Shown piece after piece: positions 1 through 7,897 of a DNA stretch of 57,732 nt (its first letter is position 1; every line of letters begins with the position of its first letter). The notes beneath the pieces were generated by a model, which did not search any database, was not told where the DNA came from, and worked only from the letters and a program-made list of their open reading frames with translations. The translations under genes and the position numbers were made by a program. The stretch is from Rhodopseudomonas sp. BR0M22 (lineage in GTDB: Bacteria > Pseudomonadota > Alphaproteobacteria > Rhizobiales > Xanthobacteraceae), in NCBI RefSeq assembly GCF_010907035.1, contig NZ_QUMK01000032.1:1-57732 (forward strand), written 5' to 3'.

Positions 1-31
1 GTCGGCAGCGTCAGATGTGTATAAGGGACAG
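1..31. other. Residual Nextera/Tn5 sequencing adapter (artefact)
   Basis: These bases match the 3' 31 bases of the Illumina Nextera read-1 adapter, which ends in the Tn5 mosaic end, with one mismatch at position 26 (G for A). Genomic sequence starts after about base 31. It should be trimmed. It marks a contig end and is not a biological transposon end. Confidence 0.95.
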
Positions 32-74
32 GGTCGGTGGTGGGGGGCCGCGGGCACTGAACTTGTGGCAAGTG

Positions 75-113
75 CCCTCACCCCAGCCCTCTCCCGCAAG
101 CTGGAGAGGGAGA
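75..113. repeat. Fragment of CCTCACCCC-type intergenic palindrome
   Basis: The stretch reads CCCTCACCCC-AGCCCTCTCCC, a short loop, then GGAGAGGGAG. It is one arm of the same repeat family that is present in full at 14451-14590, and it lies downstream of the stop codon of the first gene. Confidence 0.6.
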
Positions 114-175
114 AGAGGCACTGTGCCGGCAACCCAGCGATGCGATCGAGCCCTACTCTCGCTTGCTCCATCCGA

Positions 176-1381
176 TCAACTCTCCGCTTCCGGCAACCTG
201 ACGGCCCCACACTCCGCCAGCGCCGCAACCTCGTCCTCGCCATAGCCCGCCTCGCGCAGCACCTCGGCGCCGTGTTCGCCGAGCCGCGGCGCGAAGCGCT
301 GGCGTTCGGCCTTGGTGTCCGACCAGGTCGCCGACACCTTCATGTCGCGGATCGCACCTTCGCTGGGATGCTCGACCACGGGGAAGAAATCCGTCGCGAC
401 CAGATGCGGGTCGTGCAGGATGCTTTCGAGGTCGTGCATCCGCATCGCCGGTACGTCGGCGGCGTCGAGCAGCGTCACCCACTCCTCCGTGGTCCTGGTC
501 AGGAAGATCCGTGCCAGCTCGGCATAGACGACGTCGATGTTCACCGCGCGCCGGGCGAAGCTGGTGTAGCGGTCGTCAGCCAAGAGATCGTCGCGGCCGA
601 CCGCGGTGAGAAAGCTGATCCACTGCTTGTCGTTGTAGACCATCGCGCAGATGTAGCCGTCGGCAGTCTGATACGGCCGGCGGTCCGGCGACAGATGCCG
701 TGCGTAGCCGCCGCGATCGAGCGGCGGCTCATAGGTGAGGCCGCCCATGTGATCGCCCATCACGAAGCTCGCCATGGTTTCGAACATCGGGATGTCGAGC
801 CGCTGGCCTTGGCCGGTGCGATCCCGGTGCACCAGCGAGGCGCAGATCGCGCCGACCGCGGTGAGCCCGACGATGCGGTCGACCAGCGCGTTCGGCACGT
901 AGCGCGGCGTCCCGTCACCGACCCGCGCATTCAGCGCCGGCAGCGCGGTGGCCCCCTGGATCAGATCGTCATAGGCCGGCTTGGCCGCATACGGCCCGTC
1001 CTGGCCGAAGCCGAATACGCCGGCATAGATCAGCCGCGGATTGAGCGGCGCGACATCGTCATAGCCGAGCCGCAGCCGCGCCATCGCCTGCGGGCGAACG
1101 TTATAAACCAGCACGTCGGCGCGCGCGATCAGCCGCAGCGCGGCGGCGCGGCCGGCGTCGTGCTTGAGGTCGAGGCAGATGCTGCGCTTGTTGCGGTTGG
1201 CGTTGAGAAACACCGGCCCCATGCCGGGATGTCGCGCCGGGCCGATCTGCCGCGTGACGTCACCGTCGGGGGATTCGATCTTGATGACGTCGGCGCCGTA
1301 ATCGCCGAGCATCTGGGTGGCGTAAGGCCCCATCAGCACCGACGTCATGTCGACGATTGTCGTACCCGCCAGTGGTCCCAT
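176..1381 (-). CDS. CaiB/BaiF family CoA-transferase
   Basis: A 401-residue class III (CaiB/BaiF) CoA-transferase, which moves CoA between acyl groups as a cytosolic dimer. Family features are the N-terminal LAGTTIVDMTSVLMGPYATQ segment, the GADVIKIE strand with the next residues placed as in formyl/carnitine CoA-transferases, and the NRNKRSICLDLK and GFGQDGPYA blocks. Length is normal for the family (about 390-410). The ATG at 1381 was chosen because the protein homology begins there; the reading frame is open up to 1600 but that part is not family-like. It is divergent from the MaoC-like gene and close to an acyl-CoA ligase and thiolase, which suggests organic-acid or acyl-CoA catabolism. 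The substrate cannot be read from sequence. A paralogue of the same family lies at 38260-39453. Confidence 0.9.
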   Translation of the reverse strand: MGPLAGTTIVDMTSVLMGPYATQMLGDYGADVIKIESPDGDVTRQIGPARHPGMGPVFLNANRNKRSICLDLKHDAGRAAALRLIARADVLVYNVRPQAMARLRLGYDDVAPLNPRLIYAGVFGFGQDGPYAAKPAYDDLIQGATALPALNARVGDGTPRYVPNALVDRIVGLTAVGAICASLVHRDRTGQGQRLDIPMFETMASFVMGDHMGGLTYEPPLDRGGYARHLSPDRRPYQTADGYICAMVYNDKQWISFLTAVGRDDLLADDRYTSFARRAVNIDVVYAELARIFLTRTTEEWVTLLDAADVPAMRMHDLESILHDPHLVATDFFPVVEHPSEGAIRDMKVSATWSDTKAERQRFAPRLGEHGAEVLREAGYGEDEVAALAECGAVRLPEAES

Positions 1382-1585
1382 CGCGGCGCTTCTCTTCCAG
1401 CTCGCGGCGCTCTGATCGGCACCGTCACGGCGATGTAACGGGACCGGCTCGCCGAGATCAAGCCGCCGCCCGGCATGGCGCCATGCGGGGCAAACTCCGC
1501 GGTGCGGAAGGTTTTGACGGCCCTCATTGACCGACAGGCGGGCCAGCCGTTGACTTCGCGCACTTTGGGGCGGAGACGAGCGGCA

Positions 1586-2464
1586 ATGACCACCCATCAT
1601 GAGACCTACACCGCGCCGCCGTTCGGCCCGGCGCTGATGTTGAACGCCTTCGCGCCATCGCGCGGCTGGAATCCGAAAGACGGCTTCCCGGATTTCAGCT
1701 TCATCTGGCGCGGCTATCAGATCAGTCCTGCTGCGCTGGCGACCTTACAGCGCGCTGCGGGCGACGATGCGGCGACCGCAGACCGCCTGTTGCTGCTGGC
1801 GCCGCATGTCACCGGTTTCCGGCTGACGATGGCGCTGCTGATGTGTCGGGACTGGCCGCTGCCGATCTGGCGAGCGCTGCAGCTCCGCAACCGGCTGATC
1901 CGCAGCGGCGATATCAAGCTCGACGATGCGTCCGACCTGATCGTGCGGGCGATAGGCTGGCGGGTGCACGACAAGGGCATCGAGCTCGACGTCCTGGCGC
2001 AACTGATGCAGGGCGAGGATTGCCCGTGGCAGAGCATCACCACGTTCTACTATCGCGGCCGCTTCGACGGGCCGGCGAGCCACGGCGCCGATGATGGCGC
2101 GCCGATGGTCTCGCCCCCGATCGATCCGTCGCTGCCGCCACTGACGCAATGGACCGTGGATGGCGGCGAGCGGCTACGCTGGGCCGCGCTAACCGGCGAC
2201 TACAATCCGCTGCACCTCGTCGATATCTACGCCCGCGCCACCGGCTTTGCCGCCGCCTCTGCCCACCCGCAGCGCATCGCGGCGCAATGCCTCGGGCACC
2301 TCGCGCCGTCGCAGCCGCCGCGCCAGCTCGATCTATGGCTGAAAGGCCCGGTGTATTTCGGCCGCGCCGCATCGCTGCGCGAGGCCTCGAACGGTGACGG
2401 CACCACCTTCGGGTTCTGGATCGACGGTGACGATCGTCCGGCAATGGTGGGGGTGATGCGCTAG
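1586..2464 (+). CDS. MaoC-like hot-dog protein (probable acyl-CoA dehydratase/thioesterase relative)
   Basis: A 292-residue protein. The C-terminal part contains ALTGDYNPLHLVDIYARATGF near residues 195-215, the MaoC-type hydratase pattern (GD-x-NP-x-H followed by a conserved Ala/Gly turn), and a later strand LWLKGPVYFGR typical of hot-dog folds. The N-terminal half may be a second, degenerate hot-dog repeat, as in double-hot-dog hydratases. The start at 1586 has a GGAGACGAG ribosome site 5-13 bases upstream; the longer frame from 1475 has none. It is divergent from the CoA-transferase, and its likely role is hydration or dehydration of an acyl-CoA. The substrate is unknown. Confidence 0.75.
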   Translation: MTTHHETYTAPPFGPALMLNAFAPSRGWNPKDGFPDFSFIWRGYQISPAALATLQRAAGDDAATADRLLLLAPHVTGFRLTMALLMCRDWPLPIWRALQLRNRLIRSGDIKLDDASDLIVRAIGWRVHDKGIELDVLAQLMQGEDCPWQSITTFYYRGRFDGPASHGADDGAPMVSPPIDPSLPPLTQWTVDGGERLRWAALTGDYNPLHLVDIYARATGFAAASAHPQRIAAQCLGHLAPSQPPRQLDLWLKGPVYFGRAASLREASNGDGTTFGFWIDGDDRPAMVGVMR

Positions 2465-2568
2465 GCGGCGACCGCATCGTTGATGTCGCACCACCCCGGT
2501 GGCTCGCGATGACGGCGGAGGGTTGCCTCCAGCATCTTGCGACCTTGGCATTCTCGGACCTATCAGTT

Positions 2569-2659
2569 CGTCATGCCCGGCCTTGTGCCGGGCATCCACG
2601 CCTTTGAATTCGCGATGGCCCGAAGGCGTGGATGGCCGGGACGAGCCCGGCCATGACGA
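2569..2659. repeat. Intergenic palindromic repeat, TCATGCCCGG family
   Basis: Long imperfect inverted repeat: CGTCATGCCCGGC...GCCGGGCATCCACGCC facing GGCGTGGATGGCCGG...CCGGCCATGACG. It sits between the convergent MaoC-like and acyl-CoA ligase genes. A relative lies at 13618-13694. Such an element could form a long stem-loop and help end transcription from both sides. Confidence 0.75.
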
Positions 2660-2681
2660 GGAATCAGAAGTTGTTGCCGAA

Positions 2682-4208
2682 TTACTTCACGATCTTCCGC
2701 AGTTCCGTCTTCAGCACCTTGCCGTAATTATTCTTCGGCAGCGCGTCGAGATAGACGTAACGCTTGGGGCGCTTGAAGCGGGCGATGGTGGCGAGGCAGT
2801 GGGCATCGAGCGTGGCGTCGTCAGCCGCGGCGCCATCGGTAAGCACAACGCAGGCGACGACATTCTCACCCCATTCCGGATCGGCGACGCCGATCGCCGA
2901 CACTTCGCGGACAGCCGGATGCGTCAGCAGCGCTTCCTCGACCTCGCGCGGATAGATGTTGGTGCCGCCGGAGATGATGACGTCCTTGGAGCGGTCCGAC
3001 AGCGTCAGGAAGCCGTCGTCGTCCAGGCGCCCGACATCGCCGGTGCGCAGCCAGCCGTCCTTCAGCGCCTCGGCATTGGCCTGCGGATTGTTCCAATAGC
3101 CGAGCATCACGGTTGAACCCTTGACCTCGATCTCGCCGGTCTCGCCCGGCGGCAGCACTTCTCCGTTCGCACCGGTGATCCGCACCGACACCACGCTCTG
3201 CGCGGTGCCGACCGAGGCGAGCCGCTGCAGATAGCGCGGATGATCGACGTCGGCGTGCAGCGCGCGCTTCAGCGAGGTGATCGTCATCGGCGATTCACCC
3301 TGGCCGTAGATCTGCACGAAACGCTGGCCCATCACGCTCAGCGCCTCACGAATGTCGGCGAGATACATCGGGCCGCCGCCATAGACGATGGTGCGCAGCC
3401 CCTCTCCGGCTTCGCCGCGACGCTTGGTGGCCTCGACCAGCCGCTTGATCATGGTCGGCGCCGCAAACATCGCGACGTTGCCGAGCTGCTTGCCGAGGCT
3501 GAGCACCTCGTCCGGATCGAACCCGCCGGACTCCGGCACGACATGCCGGGCGCCGAACCGAACATGGATCATGTTGTAGAGCCCGGCGCCGTGCGAGATC
3601 GGCGCCGCATACAGCGCCGCATCCTCCGGCGTCACCGCATCGACATCGGCCAGATAGCTCAGCGACATCGCTACGAGATTGCCGTGGCTAAGCATCACGC
3701 CCTTGGGGCGGCCGGTGGTACCGGAGGTGTAGAACAGCCAGGCGAGATCGTCGTCGTCGCGTGCGACCGGCGCCTTGCTACCCGCGCCACTACGCGCGCG
3801 ATCGAAGCCGTCGCTGTCGATCGCCAGCACCGCCAAGCCGGGCGGCAGATCGCATGAGGCTTCGTTGAAGGTGTCAGCGGTGTCGTCGCAGATCAGCGCG
3901 AGCCTGGCCTCCGCATTGCTGCAGATCCAGGCGACCTCCTTGCCGTGCAGCTTGGCGTTGATCGGGATCGCGACCGCGCCAGCCCACCAGATGCCGTACA
4001 GCGCTTCGAGATAGCGCGTGCAATTATGCGCGAACAAAGCAACGCGGTCGCCGGGCGCGATGCCGTAATCGCGCGCCAGCGCCGCGCCAAACGATGCCGC
4101 CCGCGACGCGAACGTCGCGTAGTCGGCATCGACCGTGGTACCCGTCAGCAGCGCCGGAGCGCCCGGCCGCAGCCGGGCACTCGCAGCAAGCCATTCCGCC
4201 AGATTCAT
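2682..4208 (-). CDS. AMP-forming acyl-CoA synthetase (fatty-acid/aromatic-acid CoA ligase family)
   Basis: A 508-residue ANL-superfamily ligase that activates a carboxylic acid through an acyl-adenylate and then transfers it to CoA. The P-loop-like A3 motif is LFYTSGTTGRPKGVMLSHGN near residue 155. The hinge motif is LRTGDVGRLDDDGFLTLSDR near 395. The C-terminal catalytic lysine region is PKNNYGKVLKTELR. Length is typical (500-550). The start is ATG at 4208 after a G-rich leader. It follows the thiolase by 21 bases and is very probably co-transcribed with it. Together they could activate and thiolytically cleave a medium/long-chain or phenyl-alkanoic acid. The exact substrate cannot be assigned. 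Confidence 0.92.
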   Translation of the reverse strand: MNLAEWLAASARLRPGAPALLTGTTVDADYATFASRAASFGAALARDYGIAPGDRVALFAHNCTRYLEALYGIWWAGAVAIPINAKLHGKEVAWICSNAEARLALICDDTADTFNEASCDLPPGLAVLAIDSDGFDRARSGAGSKAPVARDDDDLAWLFYTSGTTGRPKGVMLSHGNLVAMSLSYLADVDAVTPEDAALYAAPISHGAGLYNMIHVRFGARHVVPESGGFDPDEVLSLGKQLGNVAMFAAPTMIKRLVEATKRRGEAGEGLRTIVYGGGPMYLADIREALSVMGQRFVQIYGQGESPMTITSLKRALHADVDHPRYLQRLASVGTAQSVVSVRITGANGEVLPPGETGEIEVKGSTVMLGYWNNPQANAEALKDGWLRTGDVGRLDDDGFLTLSDRSKDVIISGGTNIYPREVEEALLTHPAVREVSAIGVADPEWGENVVACVVLTDGAAADDATLDAHCLATIARFKRPKRYVYLDALPKNNYGKVLKTELRKIVK

Positions 4209-4229
4209 CCCCCGCCCCCCGGCTGTCGG

Positions 4230-5399
4230 TTACTTGGCCGGTTCGAGCACCGACACGTAGTTGGCGACCGCCGCGCCGCCCATGTTGAAGATGCCGGCGA
4301 GCTTGGCGTCCTTGATCTGCATGCCTTCCGGCGCCTGGCCAAGCAGCTGCATCGCGCTCAGCACGTGCATCGACACGCCGGTGGCGCCGATCGGATGACC
4401 CTTGGCCTTGAGACCGCCGGACGGATTGATCGGCAGCTTGCCGTCCTTCTGGGTCCAGCCTTCCTTGATCGCACGGGCGCCCTGCCCCTTCGGCGTCAGG
4501 CCCATCGCTTCGTATTCGATCAGCTCGGCGATGGTGAAGCAATCGTGGGTCTCGACGAACGACAGATCGTTCAGCGTGACGCCCGCCTGCTCCAGCGCGC
4601 GCTGCCAGGCCACGGTGCAGCCTTCGAACTGCAGAATGTCGCGCTTCGACATCGGCAGGAAGTCCTGGGCATGGGCGCGGGCGCGGATGTTGACCGCCTT
4701 GCCCATCGCCTTGGCGTTCTCGGCAGACGTCAGCACCAGCGCTGCGGCCCCGTCGGACACCAGCGAGCAATCGGTGCGCTTCAGGGGACCTGCGACGAAC
4801 GGATTCTTTTCGCCTTCGGCGCGGCAGAACTCGAAGCCGAAATCCTTGCGCATCTGCGCATGGGGATTGGCGACGCCGTTGTGGTGGTTCTTGGCGGCGA
4901 TCATCGCCAGCGCGTCGGACTGGTCGCCGTATTTCTGGAAGTACTTCTGGGCGATGATGCCGAACACACCGGCAAACCCGGCCGGGGTGTCGCCGTCTTC
5001 CGGCAAGTACGACGCGCGCAGCAGGTTCTTGCCGATCTCCGGCCCCGGCGTCCGCGTCATCTGCTCGACGCCGACCACCAGCACCACCTTGGCCTGCCCG
5101 GACTCGATGGCACGGACGCCCTGATGCACCGCGGCCGAGCCGGTCGCGCAGGCGTTCTCCACCCGGGTCGCCGGCTTGAAGCGCAGCGCCGGATCGGCCT
5201 GCAGCACCAGAGCGGCAGTGAAGTCCTGCGGCGAGAAGCCGGCATTGAAATGCCCGAGCACGATCTCGTCGACGTCGCCCGGCGCAATCCCGGCGTCTGC
5301 GATCGCCTCAGTGGCGACGCGGACGATCATGCTTTCCACGGTTTCGGCGTCGAACTTGCCAAACGGCATATGGGCCCATCCAACGATGCTGGCAGTCAT
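4230..5399 (-). CDS. Thiolase family acetyl-CoA acetyltransferase (SCP2-type)
   Basis: A 389-residue thiolase. The nucleophile cysteine lies in RVENACATGSAAVHQG near residue 88, and the C-terminal catalytic motifs are NPSGGLKAKGHPIGATG (His) and FNMGGAAVANYVSVLE at the end. The last cysteine of classical thiolases (CxG) is replaced by NMGG, as in SCP2-like thiolases. The chosen ATG at 5399 has an excellent GAGGAGAAA ribosome site. The longer frame from 5471 runs through the promoter. It is the first gene of a two-gene operon with the acyl-CoA ligase downstream and probably catalyses the thiolytic step of beta-oxidation-like chain shortening. Confidence 0.92.
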   Translation of the reverse strand: MTASIVGWAHMPFGKFDAETVESMIVRVATEAIADAGIAPGDVDEIVLGHFNAGFSPQDFTAALVLQADPALRFKPATRVENACATGSAAVHQGVRAIESGQAKVVLVVGVEQMTRTPGPEIGKNLLRASYLPEDGDTPAGFAGVFGIIAQKYFQKYGDQSDALAMIAAKNHHNGVANPHAQMRKDFGFEFCRAEGEKNPFVAGPLKRTDCSLVSDGAAALVLTSAENAKAMGKAVNIRARAHAQDFLPMSKRDILQFEGCTVAWQRALEQAGVTLNDLSFVETHDCFTIAELIEYEAMGLTPKGQGARAIKEGWTQKDGKLPINPSGGLKAKGHPIGATGVSMHVLSAMQLLGQAPEGMQIKDAKLAGIFNMGGAAVANYVSVLEPAK

Positions 5400-5442
5400 G
5401 GCGTTTTCTCCTCGAAGGTCGATGAAACTCGAACCTGGATTT

Positions 5443-5472
5443 ATTATAGGATGACCATCAGATAAAGACATC
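5443..5472 (-). promoter_or_regulatory. Probable promoter of the thiolase-ligase operon
   Basis: On the minus strand there is a perfect TATAAT (5448 down to 5443), about 44 bases before the thiolase start codon. The -35 position, 17 bases further up, is weak (ATGTCT), which suggests help from an activator. This AT-rich patch stands out from its surroundings. Confidence 0.5.
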
Positions 5473-5530
5473 CCCGCTCACGGAATGGTGGCCGGGCGTG
5501 GCACGAAGGGCGGCCGCCGGCCCATCCGCG

Positions 5531-5644
5531 TCATTGCGAGCGCAGCGAAGCAATCCAGAGACCGTGCACGGAGCTGGATCGCTTCTCGCGGCGCCTGTGC
5601 CTGGACGGCGCCAAGCCCCGATCCGGCTGCTCCTCGCAATGACG
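5531..5644. repeat. Intergenic palindromic repeat, TCATTGCGAGCG family
   Basis: It begins TCATTGCGAGCGCAGCGAAGCAATCCAG and ends CCTCGCAATGACG, with a diverged middle. The same family is at 6884-6962, and a fragment is at 16537-16562. It lies between the DenD-type gene's stop codon and the thiolase promoter. Confidence 0.75.
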
Positions 5645-5660
5645 GTGCGGGGCAAGGCGA

Positions 5661-6647
5661 TTACTTCACAAACTTGCCGCCCAATTCATCCTCGATATGG
5701 ATGCGGATGATGTCGTCGAAGGTCTTTTCGGCGGTGGTGAAGCCGAGCTTCAGAGCACGGTCGGTGGAGAAATTGCGCGGCCAGCCGGCGACGATGCCGA
5801 TGATGGTCGGATCGGGCTCGCGCTTGATCCTTTCCACCACGGCCTTGCCGCCAACACGTTCCAATGCGGCGATCTGCTCGCCGACCGTGGCGGGCAGCCC
5901 CGGCATCGACAGGCTGCGGCGAGGCCCCATCGCGGCGGTGTCCATGGTAGCGGCGTGGATCAGGAAGCCGACCGCCGAGCGCGGCGAGGCGTGCCAGTGC
6001 ATCACCTCGTCCGACACCGGCAGCACCGCCTCCTCGCCATTCAGCGGCTCGCGGATGATATTGGAGAAGAAGCCGGACGCGGCCTTGTTCGGCTTGCCGG
6101 GGCGGACGCAGATCGTTGGCAGGCGGATGCCGACGCCGTCGAAGAAGCCCTTGCGGGTGTAGTCGGCGATCAGAAGTTCGCAGATCGCCTTCTGGGTGCC
6201 GTAGCTGGTCAGCGGCGCCGACAGGAATTCGTCGCCGATCTTATCCGGGAACGGCGCGCCGAACACCGCGATCGACGAGGTGAACACCAGCCGCGGATGA
6301 TAGTCGTCGCCCTCGGCGCGGATCGCATCGATCAGATGCTTGGTGCCGTCGAGATTGATCCGGTAGCCCTTGTCAAAATCCGCCTCGGCTTCGCCCGAGA
6401 CGATGGCCGCCAGATGGAAGATCACCTCCGGCCGATGCGCCACCAGTGCCGCCGCCTGACCCGGTTCGGCGAGGTCGCTGGTCACCACCTGGATCGCGAT
6501 CGAGGCATGCGGCGGCCGCACCGGCGCCACCACGTCCTGCAGCGTCATCCGGGTGATCTCGCGGCTGCCGAGCCGCCCGTCCGCCAGCAGCCGGTCGGTG
6601 AGCTTGCGCCCGACCATGCCGGCGGCGCCGAGTATCAGAATGTGCAA
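5661..6647 (-). CDS. denD: NAD-dependent epimerase/dehydratase family protein, DenD-like (D-erythronate dehydrogenase type)
   Basis: A 328-residue extended SDR. The Rossmann motif ILGAAGMVGRKL is at the very N-terminus. Ser/Tyr/Lys active-site elements are LVFTSSIAVFG and SYGTQKAICELL (YxxxK). The sequence pattern (FHLAAIVSGEAEADFDKGYRIN, RPGKPNKAASGF) is that of D-erythronate dehydrogenase DenD, which oxidises D-erythronate to 2-oxo-tetronate. I chose a TTG start at 6647 because AGAGGGGA lies 6 bases upstream. The in-frame ATG at 6671 lies inside the neighbouring palindromic repeat and has no ribosome site. It is downstream of a carbohydrate ABC importer, consistent with sugar-acid catabolism. 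The exact substrate is inferred. Confidence 0.82.
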   Translation of the reverse strand: MHILILGAAGMVGRKLTDRLLADGRLGSREITRMTLQDVVAPVRPPHASIAIQVVTSDLAEPGQAAALVAHRPEVIFHLAAIVSGEAEADFDKGYRINLDGTKHLIDAIRAEGDDYHPRLVFTSSIAVFGAPFPDKIGDEFLSAPLTSYGTQKAICELLIADYTRKGFFDGVGIRLPTICVRPGKPNKAASGFFSNIIREPLNGEEAVLPVSDEVMHWHASPRSAVGFLIHAATMDTAAMGPRRSLSMPGLPATVGEQIAALERVGGKAVVERIKREPDPTIIGIVAGWPRNFSTDRALKLGFTTAEKTFDDIIRIHIEDELGGKFVK

Positions 6648-6667
6648 GGAACGTCCCCTCTCAATTG

Positions 6668-6760
6668 TCATTCCGGGACGCGCCGCAGGCGCGGACCCGG
6701 AATCTCGGTACCCGCTGCAGATTCCGGGTTCGCGAGCTCCGCTCGCGCCCCGGAATGACG
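6668..6760. repeat. Intergenic palindromic repeat, TCATTCCGGG family
   Basis: It starts TCATTCCGGGACGCGCC and ends GCGCCCCGGAATGAC, with the internal mirrored CCCGGAATC...GATTCCGGG. The same family is at 8894-8991 and as the outer unit at 15415-15670. It abuts the DenD gene start. Confidence 0.8.
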
Positions 6761-6802
6761 GCCCTGATGATGAATCTTAGAGTCCATGAGGCGAGTGTGG
6801 CC

Positions 6803-6845
6803 CATCCTTCGAGACGCGCGCAAGAGCGCGCTCCTCAGGATGAGG
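6803..6845. repeat. Short inverted repeat, CATCCTTCGAGACGCGCGC family
   Basis: CATCCTTCGAGACGCGCGC and GCGCGCTCCTCAGGATGAGG form a near-perfect hairpin with a 4-base loop. It is distinct in sequence from the two repeats on either side, so three unrelated palindromes sit in tandem between the DenD-type gene and the ABC permease. Confidence 0.7.
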
Positions 6846-6883
6846 TCGATCGGGCGGGAATGCCTCAGCGATCTCCGCACTTC

Positions 6884-6962
6884 GTCATTGCGAGGAGCGA
6901 CGCGACGAAGCAATCCAGTTCAGTGCACTGAGCTGGATTGCTTCGCTGCGCTCGCAATGACG
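6884..6962. repeat. Intergenic palindromic repeat, TCATTGCGAG family
   Basis: TCATTGCGAGGAGCG...GAAGCAATCCAG is mirrored by CTGGATTGCTTC...CGCAATGACG. A complete member lies here, just downstream of the ABC permease stop codon, with relatives at 5531-5644 and 16537-16562. Confidence 0.8.
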
Positions 6963-6970
6963 GAGCAGAA

Positions 6971-7897
6971 TCATTCCTTGACCGCCCCGGTCATCGCCGA
7001 CACGTAATGCTCGACGAAGAACGCGTACAGGATGACGAGCGGCAGCGAGCCGACCAGGGCGCCGGCCATCAGCGAGCCCCATTTGTAGATGTCGCCGTCG
7101 ACGAACTCGTTGACGATCGCCACCGGCACGGTCTTGTTCGGCGTCGACTGCAGGAACGTGAGCGCGTAGATGAATTCGTTCCAGCACAGCGTGAAGCAGA
7201 AGATGAAGGCCGAGATCAGCCCCGGCACCGCCAGCGGAATGATGATCTTGATCAGGATCTGCCAGCGCGAGGCGCCGTCGATCAGCGCGCACTCCTCGAG
7301 CTCGAACGGAATGGTCTTGAAATAGCCCATCAGCAGCCAGGTCGAGAACGGGATCAGCAGCGTCGGATACACCAGGATCAGCGACAGCGGCGAGTCGAAC
7401 AGGCCGTAAGCCTGGATCACCGAGGCCAGCGGAATGAACAGGATCGACGGCGGCACCAGATACGCCAGGAAGATCGCGCCGCCGACCGTGTCGGCACCGC
7501 GGAAGCGCAGCCGCACGATCGCGTAGGCGGCGAGCACGCTGGCGGCGATCGACAGCACGGTGGAAGCTGCCGCGACATACATCGTGTTCCACAGCCAGCG
7601 CGGATATTGGGTTTCGAACAACAGCTTCTGGATGTGCTTGAGCGTCGGATGCACCACCCAGAACGGGTTGTAGGTCTCCATGTCGATCAGCTGCTCGTCG
7701 GGTTTGATCGCCGTTAGCCCCATCCAGTAGAACGGGAACAGCAAAACGACGAGGATCACGAACAGCGGCAGATACAGCGTCACCAGCCGGCGCGGCAGCG
7801 ACTCCAGATAGCTCATGCCCTCGCTGTCGTCGTTCTGTGCGACGGTGGCGGCGGCCTTGACGGCGAGCCGGGGATCGGAGGCGGTGGTCTCAGTCAT
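6971..7897 (-). CDS. Carbohydrate ABC transporter permease (MalG type)
   Basis: A 308-residue inner-membrane permease of a CUT1 sugar importer. A first membrane segment near residues 38-60 (LVTLYLPLFVILVVLLFPF) is followed by a periplasmic loop and five further segments. The EAA cytoplasmic loop that docks the ATPase reads EECALIDGASRWQILIKIIIPLAVPG near residue 190. Its start overlaps the end of the partner permease by 8 bases, so the two are translationally coupled. It is the last gene of the importer operon (ATPase, binding protein, permease 1, permease 2). Confidence 0.93.
   Translation of the reverse strand: MTETTASDPRLAVKAAATVAQNDDSEGMSYLESLPRRLVTLYLPLFVILVVLLFPFYWMGLTAIKPDEQLIDMETYNPFWVVHPTLKHIQKLLFETQYPRWLWNTMYVAAASTVLSIAASVLAAYAIVRLRFRGADTVGGAIFLAYLVPPSILFIPLASVIQAYGLFDSPLSLILVYPTLLIPFSTWLLMGYFKTIPFELEECALIDGASRWQILIKIIIPLAVPGLISAFIFCFTLCWNEFIYALTFLQSTPNKTVPVAIVNEFVDGDIYKWGSLMAGALVGSLPLVILYAFFVEHYVSAMTGAVKE

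Noticed and set aside
17-1438. Long plus-strand open frame of 473 codons
   Set aside because: It is the antisense shadow of the CaiB-type gene. Its protein is rich in Arg/His/Asp in the pattern typical of reverse-strand high-GC frames, and it begins in adapter sequence.
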